A stretch of 64,000 bases of DNA from Lachnospiraceae bacterium (GCA_014804485.1 JAAUZT010000018.1:1-64000); one strand, 5' to 3'. Positions 16,662-26,087 are shown, counted from the first letter of the stretch. The notes: generated by a model from the letters alone, not told the origin. Program-made: numbers and translations.

Positions 16662-18386
16662 CTATGCAGTCATATCAGCCAACAGATTTTCTATCTTATC
16701 TGACGGCATTGGTTTGCCCAGAAAATATCCCTGGATATTGTCGCAGTCAATCTCATTTAAATAGCGGTACTGCTCTTCCGTTTCAACGCCCTCGGCAATC
16801 GTCTCAAATCCTAATTTCTTGACCATATAGATGATCGATTCCGTAATGATCCGCGTATTCTCATCCGTAATCACAGTATCAATAAACGATTTATCAATCT
16901 TAAGCGTATCAATGGGCAGCCCCTTCAAATATGACAAAGATGAATACCCTGTACCAAAATCATCAAGAGATATCTTGATACCGATATCCCGTAATGTAAC
17001 CAGCTTCTCCGTAATATCGGTAAAATCATCAATCAAAACAGACTCCGTGATCTCCAGTTCGATCTCGGAAGGCTCGATATCATATTTCTCCATAAACCGG
17101 AGCACCTTTTCAATAAAATCCGGCTGCCTATACTGGATTGCCGAGACATTGAGAGACATGATCATCGGATAATGATACTTTCTTTTCCATCCTGCAAAAG
17201 CACGCAGACTCTCCTCGATCACCCATGTGCCGATAGGCACGATCGCACCGTTCTTCTCCGCAATCGGAATAAACACTGCCGGACTGATCATCTTACCGTT
17301 ATCGTCCCGCCAGCGGATCAGCGCTTCCACACCCCGCAGCACCTTGTCCGTCGTGTGAAACTGCGGCTGATAATACATGGTAAAATTCTGCTCGAAAACA
17401 GCATCCTTTAGCTTATTTTCAATTTTAACTTTTTTGAGAAAATCGTCCAGAATTGTGCCGTCAAAATACAGTATCTTATCCTTACCCATGTTTTTGGCTT
17501 TAAACATGACGATCTCTGCACAGTTAATCAATTCCAGCGTCTTAGCTGCCGCTTCGGGATACTCCGCAACCCCCACGCTGATTGTAAGAAATATCTCCTG
17601 TCCCTCGGACAGTTTAAACGGTTTCTTAAGCCTCTCTCTGATCGTTCTGTAGATCGTCTCCACGCTTCTCGCCCCGCACGGGCTGTAGATACCGATACAA
17701 AAGATATCACTGTTGAAATGGGAAATGATGACATTATCCCCTATCAAATCCGATAGAAACTGCCCAAACATCTGCACAAGCTCATCACCGCTGATAATGC
17801 CCATGCCGTCATTGATCCTGCGAAAATCATCAAAATCCATGAACATGACCGCCACCGTCTCGTTCTCTTCTTCCGCACGCCTGATATACTCTCCCAACAG
17901 CCTTACAAAATAATTGCGGTTATAAAGCCCTGTCAACATATCATAATAAGCCATATAAGTCAGCTCATCATTCTGGGAATTAAACTTTGTCACATCTTTA
18001 AAACGGATGACCTTATCAGTCGGATTATCCATGGTATCATAGACCACACTGACTTCCACCTCAATACAGAGGCGTCTGTCCTTTAGCTTCACTTCAATGA
18101 CCTGACTCTTCAGTTTCTGCTCATCAATAAACAGTACTTCTTTCAGGGGAATGACATACTTTTCCTCCACGCAGTCATACAGCCTGCCCAGATCATGCAT
18201 GTCTGTAACTGTGAAATCAAAGAAATGATCCCAGTTTGCGATCGTCCGGAGCTGCTGTTCCTCATAATTATAATATAGGAATGCGCTGTTTGATGTCTCG
18301 CAAATCAATCGAAGCATTTTCCCTTCTCTCGCCAGCTTCTCGTTCATCGCATTTAACAAATCAACCTGATACTTTAATCCTTCCAT
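16662..18386 (-). CDS. c-di-GMP phosphodiesterase (degenerate GGDEF plus EAL)
   Basis: A 574-residue protein. An N-terminal PAS-like region (about 1-130) is followed by a GGDEF domain (about 135-300) whose active-site loop reads HFNSDIF instead of RxGGDEF, so it should not make c-di-GMP and may bind GTP as a regulator. The EAL domain (about 310-570) is intact: GVEALIRW, NVSAIQ, EIELEITESV, DDFGTGYSSL, IDKSFI, AEGVETEEQ and GYFLGKPMP. It should hydrolyse c-di-GMP to pGpG. No membrane segment is seen. AAGGG precedes the start. With the diguanylate cyclase 4 kb away it makes a synthesis/degradation pair in one neighbourhood. Confidence 0.85.
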   Translation of the reverse strand: MEGLKYQVDLLNAMNEKLAREGKMLRLICETSNSAFLYYNYEEQQLRTIANWDHFFDFTVTDMHDLGRLYDCVEEKYVIPLKEVLFIDEQKLKSQVIEVKLKDRRLCIEVEVSVVYDTMDNPTDKVIRFKDVTKFNSQNDELTYMAYYDMLTGLYNRNYFVRLLGEYIRRAEEENETVAVMFMDFDDFRRINDGMGIISGDELVQMFGQFLSDLIGDNVIISHFNSDIFCIGIYSPCGARSVETIYRTIRERLKKPFKLSEGQEIFLTISVGVAEYPEAAAKTLELINCAEIVMFKAKNMGKDKILYFDGTILDDFLKKVKIENKLKDAVFEQNFTMYYQPQFHTTDKVLRGVEALIRWRDDNGKMISPAVFIPIAEKNGAIVPIGTWVIEESLRAFAGWKRKYHYPMIMSLNVSAIQYRQPDFIEKVLRFMEKYDIEPSEIELEITESVLIDDFTDITEKLVTLRDIGIKISLDDFGTGYSSLSYLKGLPIDTLKIDKSFIDTVITDENTRIITESIIYMVKKLGFETIAEGVETEEQYRYLNEIDCDNIQGYFLGKPMPSDKIENLLADMTA

Positions 18387-18477
18387 AATGCTATACCCTT
18401 ATATCCCGCCGCATTCCCCAATACGACGGGTGACCCTCGATCCTATATATTTTTGGTTAAGCAATCCCTCTCACAAC

Positions 18478-19563
18478 TTATTTTGCACTGATATATCCCT
18501 TGGCCTTCAATGTTTCGGCACACAGAACCGCTCCACCGGCCGCACCACGTACCGTATTATGGGAAAGTCCCACAAATTTCCAATCGTATACACTGTCCTG
18601 TCTGATCCGTCCCACGCTGATCCCCATACCGTTCTCAAAGTCTACATCCAGTTTAACCTGCGGGCGATTATCCTCCTCCATCACCTGGATAAACTGCTTC
18701 GGCGCGCTGGGCAGCTCCAGCTCCTGCGGAATCCCCTTAAAATTCACGAGTTTTTCCACAAGCTGCTCCTTCGTAGGCTGCTTTCTGAACTTCACAAATA
18801 CTGCCGCGGTATGACCATTCAGAACCGGAACACGAATACACTGACAGGTAATCACCGGGCTTACTGCCGGAATGATTTCTCCGTTCTCCACTTTACCCCA
18901 TATTCTGAGCGGCTCTTTCTCACTTTTTTCCTCCTCACCGCCGATATACGGAATAACGTTTTCAACCATCTCCGGCCAATCCTTAAAGGTTTTGCCCGCA
19001 CCCGAGATTGCCTGATAAGTCGTAGCAACTACTTCATACGGCTCAAATTCCTGCCATGCGGTGAGAACCGGAGCATAACTCTGGATAGAACAGTTCGGTT
19101 TCACCGCAATGAAGCCTCTGGTCGTACCCAGACGTTTCTTTTGCGCCTCAATCACTTCGAAATGCTCCGGATTGATCTCCGGAATAACCATCGGTACATC
19201 CGGTGTCCAGCGGTGCGCACTGTTATTAGACACTACCGGTGTCTCTGCCTTCGCATATTCTTCCTCGATTTTCTTAATCTCATCCTTGGTCATATCAACC
19301 GCGGAAAAAACAAAATCCACTTCTGCTGCTACTTCCGCTACTTCGTTGACATTCTTTACAATAATATTTTTTACCGCCTCAGGCATGGGGGTCGTCATTT
19401 TCCACCTGTCCCCTACCGCCTCAGCATATGTCTTACCCGCAGAACGTGGACTCGCTGCAATAGTCGTAACCTCAAACCACGGGTGATTCTCCAACAGTGC
19501 GATAAACCGCTGCCCTACCATACCTGTTCCGCCTAAAATTCCTACCTTTAATCTCTCGCTCAT
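18478..19563 (-). CDS. asd: Aspartate-semialdehyde dehydrogenase
   Basis: A 361-residue enzyme that makes L-aspartate 4-semialdehyde from aspartyl phosphate with NADPH, on the path to lysine, threonine, methionine and diaminopimelate. The nucleotide loop GILGGTGMVGQRF is at the N-terminus and the catalytic Cys lies in VKPNCSIQSY. Length and sequence resemble the archaeal/fungal subtype that many Clostridia carry rather than the shorter E. coli type. The start at 19563 follows AAAGGAGG; a longer frame to 19605 is not supported. It lies 48 bases downstream of argH and is probably read with it. Confidence 0.9.
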   Translation of the reverse strand: MSERLKVGILGGTGMVGQRFIALLENHPWFEVTTIAASPRSAGKTYAEAVGDRWKMTTPMPEAVKNIIVKNVNEVAEVAAEVDFVFSAVDMTKDEIKKIEEEYAKAETPVVSNNSAHRWTPDVPMVIPEINPEHFEVIEAQKKRLGTTRGFIAVKPNCSIQSYAPVLTAWQEFEPYEVVATTYQAISGAGKTFKDWPEMVENVIPYIGGEEEKSEKEPLRIWGKVENGEIIPAVSPVITCQCIRVPVLNGHTAAVFVKFRKQPTKEQLVEKLVNFKGIPQELELPSAPKQFIQVMEEDNRPQVKLDVDFENGMGISVGRIRQDSVYDWKFVGLSHNTVRGAAGGAVLCAETLKAKGYISAK

Positions 19564-19611
19564 AATATATACTCCTCCTTTGATTATACCGTATTCGCAA
19601 TTCAATCCCTA

Positions 19612-21024
19612 TTACTTAGGAATATTAATCTCATCTTCCTCGTGCCAGTCCTTTGCGAGATACTCTTTCGCCGTGTCGATCACCACACCCATCACCGCCG
19701 GTCCGGGTGCTCCCACGGTAAGCCGCTTCTCCACACATGTCTTTAAGCTGATAGCTTTATAGATATCCTCCTCAAAAACAGGACTGATCGTTTTCAGTTC
19801 GTCAATCGTCAAATCCTCAATACTGCACTGTTTATCAATACAGTATAGCACAAGTTTTCCGATAATGCCATGGGCATCTCTGAACGGGACACCGTGCCCC
19901 ACAAGATAATCCGCCGCATCGGTCGCATTGGCGAAACCTTTCATCGCACTCTTCTCCATCCGGTCCTTCCGGAACTTCATCGTGCGCAGCATCCCTTCAA
20001 ACAGCACCAGGCATCCCTTCACCGTGTCTATGGCATCAAAAGTCAATTCCTTATCTTCCTGCATGTCTTTATTGTAAGCAAGGGGAAGTCCTTTCATTGT
20101 AGTGAGAATCGAAATCAGTGCACCATAAACCCGACCGGTCTTACCCCGCACCAGTTCGGCGATATCCGGATTCTTCTTCTGCGGCATAATGCTGCTTCCC
20201 GTGGAATACGCATCATCGATCTCAACGAAACGATATTCGTCCGAATTCCAGAGAATAATTTCCTCACAAAACCGACTCAGGTGCATCATAATCGTTGCCA
20301 GTGCCGATAAAAATTCTATCACATAATCCCGATCCGACACGGAATCCATACTGTTGAGGGTAGGACCCTCAAAACCCAGAACCGAGGCCGTATAAGTTCT
20401 GTCAAGCGGATATGTTGTCCCCGCCAGCGCACCGGCGCCGAGCGGACAATAATTCATACGATGGTATATATCCTTAAGCCGTGACCTGTCCCGCTTAAAC
20501 ATCTCAAAATAAGCGCCCAGATGGTGCGCCAGCGTTACCGGCTGCGCCTTCTGTAAATGGGTAAATCCCGGCATGTAAGTCTCCGTATTATCTTCCATGA
20601 TGTGTAACAGCGTACAGAGCAGTTCCTTGAGCAGTTCATCCGTATGGAGCACTTCTGCCCTCGTATACAGCCGCATGTCCAGCGCAACCTGATCATTCCG
20701 GCTTCTGCCTGTATGCAGTTTCTTACCTGCATCTCCGATTCTCTCGATCAGCTTCGCCTCCACGAAACTGTGAATATCCTCATACTCCTCTGTTATCTCA
20801 AGCCTGCCCGCTTCCACATCCCTGCGGATACCGGTAAGTCCCTTTAAAATCGCATCCTTCTCATCCTTCGTCAGAATACCCTGTTTCGCCAGCATGATCA
20901 CATGCGCGATACTTCCCTCAATATCCTGTCCGAAGAATTTCCGGTCAAAAGAAATCGATGCGTTAAAGTTATATACAAGTTTGTCCGTTTCCTTCGTAAA
21001 ACGTCCGCCCCACAGCTGTGCCAT
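19612..21024 (-). CDS. argH: Argininosuccinate lyase
   Basis: A 470-residue enzyme that splits argininosuccinate into arginine and fumarate. MAQLWGGRFTKETD is the usual N-terminus, SRNDQVALDMRLY and the fumarase/lyase signature GSSIMPQKKNPD are present, and TGRSRN and HTGRS-type substrate contacts are seen. The start at 21024 is set by GGAGG 9 bases upstream. The other arginine genes, including argG, are not in the window. A good promoter lies at 21059-21087, shared with asd downstream. Confidence 0.93.
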   Translation of the reverse strand: MAQLWGGRFTKETDKLVYNFNASISFDRKFFGQDIEGSIAHVIMLAKQGILTKDEKDAILKGLTGIRRDVEAGRLEITEEYEDIHSFVEAKLIERIGDAGKKLHTGRSRNDQVALDMRLYTRAEVLHTDELLKELLCTLLHIMEDNTETYMPGFTHLQKAQPVTLAHHLGAYFEMFKRDRSRLKDIYHRMNYCPLGAGALAGTTYPLDRTYTASVLGFEGPTLNSMDSVSDRDYVIEFLSALATIMMHLSRFCEEIILWNSDEYRFVEIDDAYSTGSSIMPQKKNPDIAELVRGKTGRVYGALISILTTMKGLPLAYNKDMQEDKELTFDAIDTVKGCLVLFEGMLRTMKFRKDRMEKSAMKGFANATDAADYLVGHGVPFRDAHGIIGKLVLYCIDKQCSIEDLTIDELKTISPVFEEDIYKAISLKTCVEKRLTVGAPGPAVMGVVIDTAKEYLAKDWHEEDEINIPK

Positions 21025-21058
21025 GCGATAGTCCTCCACTTTATTAAATGCAAATTTA

Positions 21059-21087
21059 ATGATAACACAAAAAACTTTCCTTTTCAA
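21059..21087 (-). promoter_or_regulatory. Promoter of argH-asd
   Basis: Minus strand: -35 TTGAAA (21087-21082), 17-base spacer, -10 TATCAT (21064-21059). The region is shared with the divergent ABC transporter, whose likely -10 is TATAAC just before its ribosome site. Confidence 0.7.
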
Positions 21088-21172
21088 TCAAAATACTTTT
21101 CTTTTAAGTTAAAAAACACATATTTTCTTATTACTCATAGAATATCGTATAACGATAAGGAGTTGTTATTCT

Positions 21173-21970
21173 ATGCAGCCAATATTATCATTACAGGGTA
21201 TCTCCTATGCATATCACAATCTGAAAGGAGAAACACCTGCTCTATCGGATATTTCTTTTGATGTATCTCAGGGAGAATTTCTGGCGATCGTAGGTCCCAG
21301 CGGTTGTGGCAAATCCACGCTTCTGTCCATCATAGCCGGTCTGCTGTCTCCGGAAGAAGGCACCGTATATTACAGAGGTAAATGCGTCGCGGACTGCGGT
21401 TTGAATGATACCGTGAAAATCGGCTATATGCTGCAGCGGGATCATCTGTTCGAGTGGCGCACTATCTACCAGAATGTTATCCTCGGTCTGGAACTTAATC
21501 ATACACTGACACCGGAAAACTGCAATTATGTTCTGAAACTGTTAAGAGACTATGATCTCTACGCGTTTAAAGATAAGAAACCTTCCGAACTTTCCGGCGG
21601 AATGCGGCAGCGCGCCGCTCTGATCCGCACTATGGCGATTCATCCCGATCTGCTTTTGCTGGATGAACCATTCAGTGCACTGGATTCCCAGACAAGGCTG
21701 AATGTCTCTGCCGATATCGCCCAGATCATCCGACAGACGAACAAAACAGCGATTCTCATTACCCATGATCTGTCTGAGGCAGTCACGCTGGCGGACCGTG
21801 TTCTTGTCCTGTCCAGAAGACCCGCCTGTATTAAATGTGAAATGCCGATCTGTTTCGACATCGACCGGCATGATCCTATGGCAATCAGGAATACTGCGGA
21901 ATACCAGCTCTATTTCAATCATTTGTGGGAGGTGTTGACGAATGAACAGTCTTCTCTCCGGTCAACCTGA
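21173..21970 (+). CDS. ABC transporter ATP-binding protein, nitrate/sulfonate/taurine (SsuB) type
   Basis: A 265-residue ATPase. Walker A is GPSGCGKST, signature LSGGMRQRAAL, Walker B LLLLDEPFSALD, and the switch lies in LITHDLSEAV; the phrase MLQRDHLFEWRT is typical of the SsuB/TauB/ThiZ group. It would energise uptake of a sulfonate, nitrate-like or thiamine-precursor compound. Its end overlaps the permease start by 29 bases. No binding protein is encoded beside it: the next element is a terminator. AAGGAG lies 11 bases before the start. Confidence 0.8.
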   Translation: MQPILSLQGISYAYHNLKGETPALSDISFDVSQGEFLAIVGPSGCGKSTLLSIIAGLLSPEEGTVYYRGKCVADCGLNDTVKIGYMLQRDHLFEWRTIYQNVILGLELNHTLTPENCNYVLKLLRDYDLYAFKDKKPSELSGGMRQRAALIRTMAIHPDLLLLDEPFSALDSQTRLNVSADIAQIIRQTNKTAILITHDLSEAVTLADRVLVLSRRPACIKCEMPICFDIDRHDPMAIRNTAEYQLYFNHLWEVLTNEQSSLRST

Positions 21971-22763
21971 CAGCATATCCGCCAATCAGTATTTGTTCCT
22001 GAAAGCGCACAGGCGCCACCATCATCAGGTAGGCTTTGCAAGATTTCTTCTGATTGTCGCATTCTTAAGTCTGTGGGAACTGGCCGCAAGCCGGCAATGG
22101 ATTGATGTTTTCTTCTTTAGCAGCCCCAGCGGTATCGTGACTTATCTGTATCAGATGTTTCTGGATCATTCCTTTTTCACCCATACGGGAATTACATTAT
22201 TAGAAACCATCGCAAGTTTCCTGTTAGTCACACTGATCAGTCTGCTTACCGCGACGCTTCTATGGTATGTGAACAGTCTTGCCGAAGTTTTAGAACCTTA
22301 TCTGGTTATCCTCAATTCCCTGCCAAAGTCAGCGCTGGCACCGCTTTTGATTGTCTGGCTCGGCACCGGAACAAACACCATCATCGTCGCCGGAATCTCT
22401 GTTGCCGTATTCGGTTCCATTATTAATCTCTACACGGGATTCGGTCAGGCAGATCCGGAAATGCTCAAGCTGATTTATACGCTGGGCGGTACAAAGCGGG
22501 ATGCGCTCTTTAAGGTTATTCTTCCCTCCTCCGTCCCGCTTATTTTGAGTAATATGAAGGTCAACATCGGACTTTCCCTCGTCGGTGTGATCATCGGAGA
22601 ATTCCTTGCCGCAAGGCGCGGTCTCGGCTATCTGATCATTTACGGTTCTCAGGTATTCCAGCTTAATATGGTGATCACCTCGATCATCATTCTCTGTGCC
22701 ATCGCCATGGCATTTTATAAGCTGATCCAGAGTTTGGAACATCATTACCGCAAGAAATATTAA
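21942..22763 (+). CDS. ABC transporter permease, SsuC type
   Basis: A 273-residue membrane protein with about six transmembrane segments. The coupling (EAA) loop is seen in LIYTLGGTKRDALFKVILPSSVPLILSNMK-type sequence, and GEFLAARRGLGYLI is the usual end of this loop in the BPD_transp_1 family. GGGAGG precedes the ATG. It pairs with the overlapping ATPase gene. The binding protein must be elsewhere in the genome, or these two subunits serve a different partner. Confidence 0.8.
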   Translation: MNSLLSGQPDSISANQYLFLKAHRRHHHQVGFARFLLIVAFLSLWELAASRQWIDVFFFSSPSGIVTYLYQMFLDHSFFTHTGITLLETIASFLLVTLISLLTATLLWYVNSLAEVLEPYLVILNSLPKSALAPLLIVWLGTGTNTIIVAGISVAVFGSIINLYTGFGQADPEMLKLIYTLGGTKRDALFKVILPSSVPLILSNMKVNIGLSLVGVIIGEFLAARRGLGYLIIYGSQVFQLNMVITSIIILCAIAMAFYKLIQSLEHHYRKKY

Positions 22764-22764
22764 A

Positions 22765-22797
22765 AAGAAGAGCAGGCGTACATACCCTGCTCTTCTT
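22765..22797. terminator. Bidirectional terminator between convergent genes
   Basis: AAGAAGAGCAGG (22765-22776) pairs with CCTGCTCTTCTT (22786-22797) over a 9-base loop. It starts two bases after the permease stop and touches the nrdG stop codon, so it serves both convergent units. Confidence 0.8.
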
Positions 22798-23318
22798 CAA
22801 TCCGTCCACAAGACGGTTTCTCCTTTTTCTAAAGACTCCTGCACCAAAATGATCCGCTGATTGTCAGATCCCCTGAACTTCAGACTGATATCCTTCCTTG
22901 CCAAAATGAATTCACCGTCCACAAGCACATCTATGTAGGACAGGAATTCCATCATATCCGGCCATTGTGCACAGAATTTATTCAAAATATCTTCCTCAAA
23001 GCGATACCCCGTATAGCACCAGATATCCTTCCCGGGATACTTCTCCTTCACTGTTCTTATAAACGGCAAAAGTTCTCTCCAATTCGCATACTCAAGCGGC
23101 TCACCGCCAAGCAGCGTAAGTCCGGCGATATACTCCGGCGCCAGATATGCGAGAATCTGTTCTCTGACAGTTTCCTCAAAAGGATGTCCGTACTTAAAGT
23201 CCCATGTCATCTCATTAAAGCAGCCTTCACAATGATGTGTGCACCCGCTCACAAAGAGCGTTACCCGGACTCCGGTCCCGTTGGCGATGTCACAGTTTTT
23301 GATCTCCGAATAATACAT
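22797..23318 (-). CDS. nrdG: Anaerobic ribonucleotide reductase activating protein
   Basis: A 173-residue radical SAM enzyme. The Fe-S-binding motif CTHHCEGC (CxxxCxxC, about residues 26-33) is intact, followed by GGEPLEYANW, the usual GGE strand that contacts S-adenosylmethionine. It generates the glycyl radical on NrdD. GGGAGA precedes the start, 14 bases after the nrdD stop, so it is translated from the nrdD message. Confidence 0.93.
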   Translation of the reverse strand: MYYSEIKNCDIANGTGVRVTLFVSGCTHHCEGCFNEMTWDFKYGHPFEETVREQILAYLAPEYIAGLTLLGGEPLEYANWRELLPFIRTVKEKYPGKDIWCYTGYRFEEDILNKFCAQWPDMMEFLSYIDVLVDGEFILARKDISLKFRGSDNQRIILVQESLEKGETVLWTD

Positions 23319-23332
23319 ATGTGTCTCCCAAA

Positions 23333-25495
23333 TTAGAGATGCAGCACCCGCTCCTTAATCTCCTGTGTGCGCCCCTGATTCCAGAACTGCGTACCGATGT
23401 AGCCGCAGGTACGTCTCGCGACATTCATCTTATCCTGATCCGTATTACCGCAGTTAGGGCAGCGCCAAATCAGCTTACCGTCCGTGTCCGCAACGATTTC
23501 GATCTCTCCATGATAATCACACGCCTGGCAATAATCGCTTTTTGTGTTTAACTCCGCATACATAATATTCTCGTAAATGTACTGCATGACGGAAAGCACT
23601 GCCTCCAGATTATTTTCCATATTCGGCACTTCAACATAGCTGATTGCACCGCCCGGCGACAGCTCTTGAAACTGTGATTCAAATTTCAGTTTATCAAACG
23701 CATTAATTTCTTCCGTCACATGCACGTGATAACTGTTGGTGATATAATTCTTGTCCGTCACCCCTTCAATCACGCCAAACCGCTTCTGCAGACATTTGGC
23801 AAACTTATAGGTGGTGGATTCCAACGGTGTACCATAGAGACTGAAATCTATGTTTGTCTCCTCCCGCCATTCTTTGCAGGCATTATTAAGATACTGCATG
23901 ACTTTCAGCGCAAAGGGAGTCCCTTCGGGGTCCGTATGACTCTTACCCGTCATGTATCTGGTACACTCACACAGTCCCGCATAACCAAGCGATATGGTAG
24001 AATAACCGCCATATAACAGTTTGTCGATCTTTTCCCCCTTCTTAAGCCTCGCCAGCGCCCCGTTCTGCCACAGGATCGGCGCCACGTCGGAAGGTGTTCC
24101 TTTCAGCCTGTTGTGCCGGCACATAAGCGCTCTTCTGCACATATCCAGACGCTCGTCCATGATCTCCCAGAATCTCTTCATATCTTTGCCGGAGGAACAT
24201 GCCACGTCCACCAGATTTAAGGTAACGACACCCTGATTGAATCTGCCGTAAAATTTCGGTTTATCCTCCTCATCGTGATACACCGTAAGGAAAGAACGGC
24301 ATCCCATACAGGTATAACAATTACCGTCTTTTAGCTTTTTCATGATCTTTTCGGATATATAATCCGGCACCATGCGCTTCGCCGTGCACTGTGCCGCCAG
24401 CTTCGTCAGATACCAGTACTTGCTGTCCTCGTGAATATTATCTTCTTCCAGCACATAGATCAGTTTCGGAAACGCCGGTGTGATATAGACGCCTTTCTCA
24501 TTCTTGACCCCCTTAATGCGCTGATGAAGCATTTCTTCGATGATCATAACCAGATCATCCCGAAGCTGTCCTTCCGGCACCTCGTCAATATACATGAACA
24601 CCGTAATAAAAGGCGCCTGTCCGTTCGTCGTCATCAGGGTAATAACCTGATACTGTATAATCTGGACACCGCGCTTAATCTCATCCTTCACACGGCTTTC
24701 CGCAATCCGGTTGACCTGTTCATCACTCGCCTCCAGACCGCTCTCTGTAAGTTCTCTTCTGATTTCCTTACGGAATTTCTCACGACTCACCTGTACAAAA
24801 GGCGCCAGATGAGACAGTGATATACTCTGCCCGCCATATTGACAGCTCGCGATCTGCGCGATACTCTGTGTAGCAACGTTACACGCCGTAGCAAAACTCT
24901 TAGGTCTGTCGATCATGGTCTCGCTGACCACCGTACCGTTTTGCAGCATATCTTCCAAGTTAACCAGACAGCAGTTGTGCATGTGCTGTGCAAAATAATC
25001 CGCATCATGAAAATGCAGGATTCCCTGCTCGTGTGCCTCTACAATATCAGGAGGCAGCAGAAATCGCTTGGTAATATCCTTACTGACCTCACCCGCCATG
25101 TAATCACGCTGTACACTGTTGACCGTAGGATTTTTGTTGGAATTTTCCTGTTTTGCTTCCTCGTTGTTACACTCCAACAGACTTAAAATCTGCTCGTCCG
25201 TAGAATTCGATTTTCTGACAAGCGCTCTCTTATATCGATACGTAATATAATTTCTCGCCATCGTGTATGCGCGATACTTCATGAGCTGGTTCTCCACCAT
25301 GTCCTGAATCTCCTCCACACTTGGCGAACGCTTCATTTCTTCACAGTTTCTCGCTACTACCTCAGCAATCTCGTCGATCTCTTCCTCGGACAATTTTTCT
25401 TCTTCTTTGACACTGTTGTTTGCCTTACAGATTGCCGCCACGATTTTCTTCAAGTCAAAGGTTACTTCAGCACCGCTTCTCTTAATGATCTTCAT
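23333..25495 (-). CDS. nrdD: Anaerobic ribonucleoside-triphosphate reductase
   Basis: A 720-residue class III reductase that converts ribonucleoside triphosphates to deoxy forms without oxygen. The ATP-cone lies at the N-terminus (KIIKRSGAEVTFDLKKI, about 1-95). The C-terminus carries the zinc site (CQACDYHG and CPNCG) and the glycyl-radical loop RRTCGYIG. Size and order are normal. It is the first gene of the nrdD-nrdG unit, behind a strong promoter that carries NrdR-like boxes. The start at 25495 is preceded by a weak GGTGGG site. Confidence 0.94.
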   Translation of the reverse strand: MKIIKRSGAEVTFDLKKIVAAICKANNSVKEEEKLSEEEIDEIAEVVARNCEEMKRSPSVEEIQDMVENQLMKYRAYTMARNYITYRYKRALVRKSNSTDEQILSLLECNNEEAKQENSNKNPTVNSVQRDYMAGEVSKDITKRFLLPPDIVEAHEQGILHFHDADYFAQHMHNCCLVNLEDMLQNGTVVSETMIDRPKSFATACNVATQSIAQIASCQYGGQSISLSHLAPFVQVSREKFRKEIRRELTESGLEASDEQVNRIAESRVKDEIKRGVQIIQYQVITLMTTNGQAPFITVFMYIDEVPEGQLRDDLVMIIEEMLHQRIKGVKNEKGVYITPAFPKLIYVLEEDNIHEDSKYWYLTKLAAQCTAKRMVPDYISEKIMKKLKDGNCYTCMGCRSFLTVYHDEEDKPKFYGRFNQGVVTLNLVDVACSSGKDMKRFWEIMDERLDMCRRALMCRHNRLKGTPSDVAPILWQNGALARLKKGEKIDKLLYGGYSTISLGYAGLCECTRYMTGKSHTDPEGTPFALKVMQYLNNACKEWREETNIDFSLYGTPLESTTYKFAKCLQKRFGVIEGVTDKNYITNSYHVHVTEEINAFDKLKFESQFQELSPGGAISYVEVPNMENNLEAVLSVMQYIYENIMYAELNTKSDYCQACDYHGEIEIVADTDGKLIWRCPNCGNTDQDKMNVARRTCGYIGTQFWNQGRTQEIKERVLHL

Positions 25496-25543
25496 ACTGC
25501 AATACCCACCAATCTCTTCTCACTGATACCCTCTGTCGTATAC

Positions 25544-25588
25544 ACACAATATATGATACCTCTTATTTGCGTATACCATATATTGTAC
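25544..25588 (-). promoter_or_regulatory. Two NrdR-like boxes
   Basis: Plus-strand sequences ACACAATATATGATAC (25544-25559) and ATACCATATATTGTAC (25573-25588) match the NrdR pattern (ACACwATATaTwGTGT) with a few differences. They lie 29 bases apart, start to start. The second covers the nrdD -10 element and the first is just downstream, as expected for repression when dNTP pools are high. The nrdR gene is not in the window. Confidence 0.6.
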
Positions 25589-25609
25589 CACCGAAAAATT
25601 TACTGTCAA
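25582..25609 (-). promoter_or_regulatory. Promoter of nrdD-nrdG
   Basis: Minus strand: consensus -35 TTGACA (25609-25604), 16-base spacer, -10 TACAAT (25587-25582), overlapped by the proximal NrdR-like box. Confidence 0.75.
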
Positions 25610-25650
25610 GGTATTGTGTATTTTATTTTTATATTTTAATAGTTTAAATA

Positions 25651-26016
25651 TCAGGTTTGTTTTGACCGACCTGGTCGGTTAAATCCAATCATAACAGACG
25701 CATGGCATTTCTCCAGCTCGGACAACACTTCTCTCACATATGCTTCCCTCTCCATTCGCAGCTTAATCACCGCTCCGCTCTTCATGTTCATCATAAGATA
25801 GTTCTCCATCAAAAGAAACTCTCCGCTCTCACCGCTCTCCTGCCGCAAATAGGCGCCTGTAATCTCGCTGTAAGATACGTATCTGATCCGAATGAAATAG
25901 CGGTAGAATAAATGTGATGTTCCGAGTCTTACTTCTCCGAATCTCCTCGCCGACTTAAATTCTTTCCGTAACGTTTCCTGATCCGTTTCCTCACCTGTCA
26001 TGCAGACTAATTTCAT
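25651..26016 (-). CDS. Hypothetical protein, 121 residues
   Basis: Not recognised. The start at 26016 is chosen because GGGAGA lies before it; the longer reading would cross the tRNA terminator at 26054-26087. The sequence is a mix of beta-type stretches (HLFYRYFIRIRYVSYSEITGAYLR, in part) and a C-terminal helix (EAYVREVLSELEK), with basic ends and no signal or membrane segment. The arrangement resembles a small PH-like or SRPBCC-like fold, but this is only an impression. It lies between the tRNA gene and nrdD, about 40 bases from the nrdD -35. Confidence 0.6.
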   Translation of the reverse strand: MKLVCMTGEETDQETLRKEFKSARRFGEVRLGTSHLFYRYFIRIRYVSYSEITGAYLRQESGESGEFLLMENYLMMNMKSGAVIKLRMEREAYVREVLSELEKCHASVMIGFNRPGRSKQT

Positions 26017-26053
26017 AGATTTTTCTCCCGCTTCCTGTAATCTGAACACATAT

Positions 26054-26087
26054 GAAAAACAGCACGCATGCATAAGCACGGTGCTGT
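26054..26087 (-). terminator. Terminator of the tRNA-Thr gene
   Basis: On the plus strand ACAGCAC (26059-26065) pairs with GTGCTGT (26081-26087). On the minus strand a run of T follows (26058-26054). It begins 11 bases after the tRNA 3' end. Confidence 0.75.

Noticed and set aside
18388-19536. Long plus-strand open frame opposite asd
   Set aside because: It is the mirror of a clear asd gene, has no ribosome site and gives a sequence rich in Arg, His and Cys without domains.
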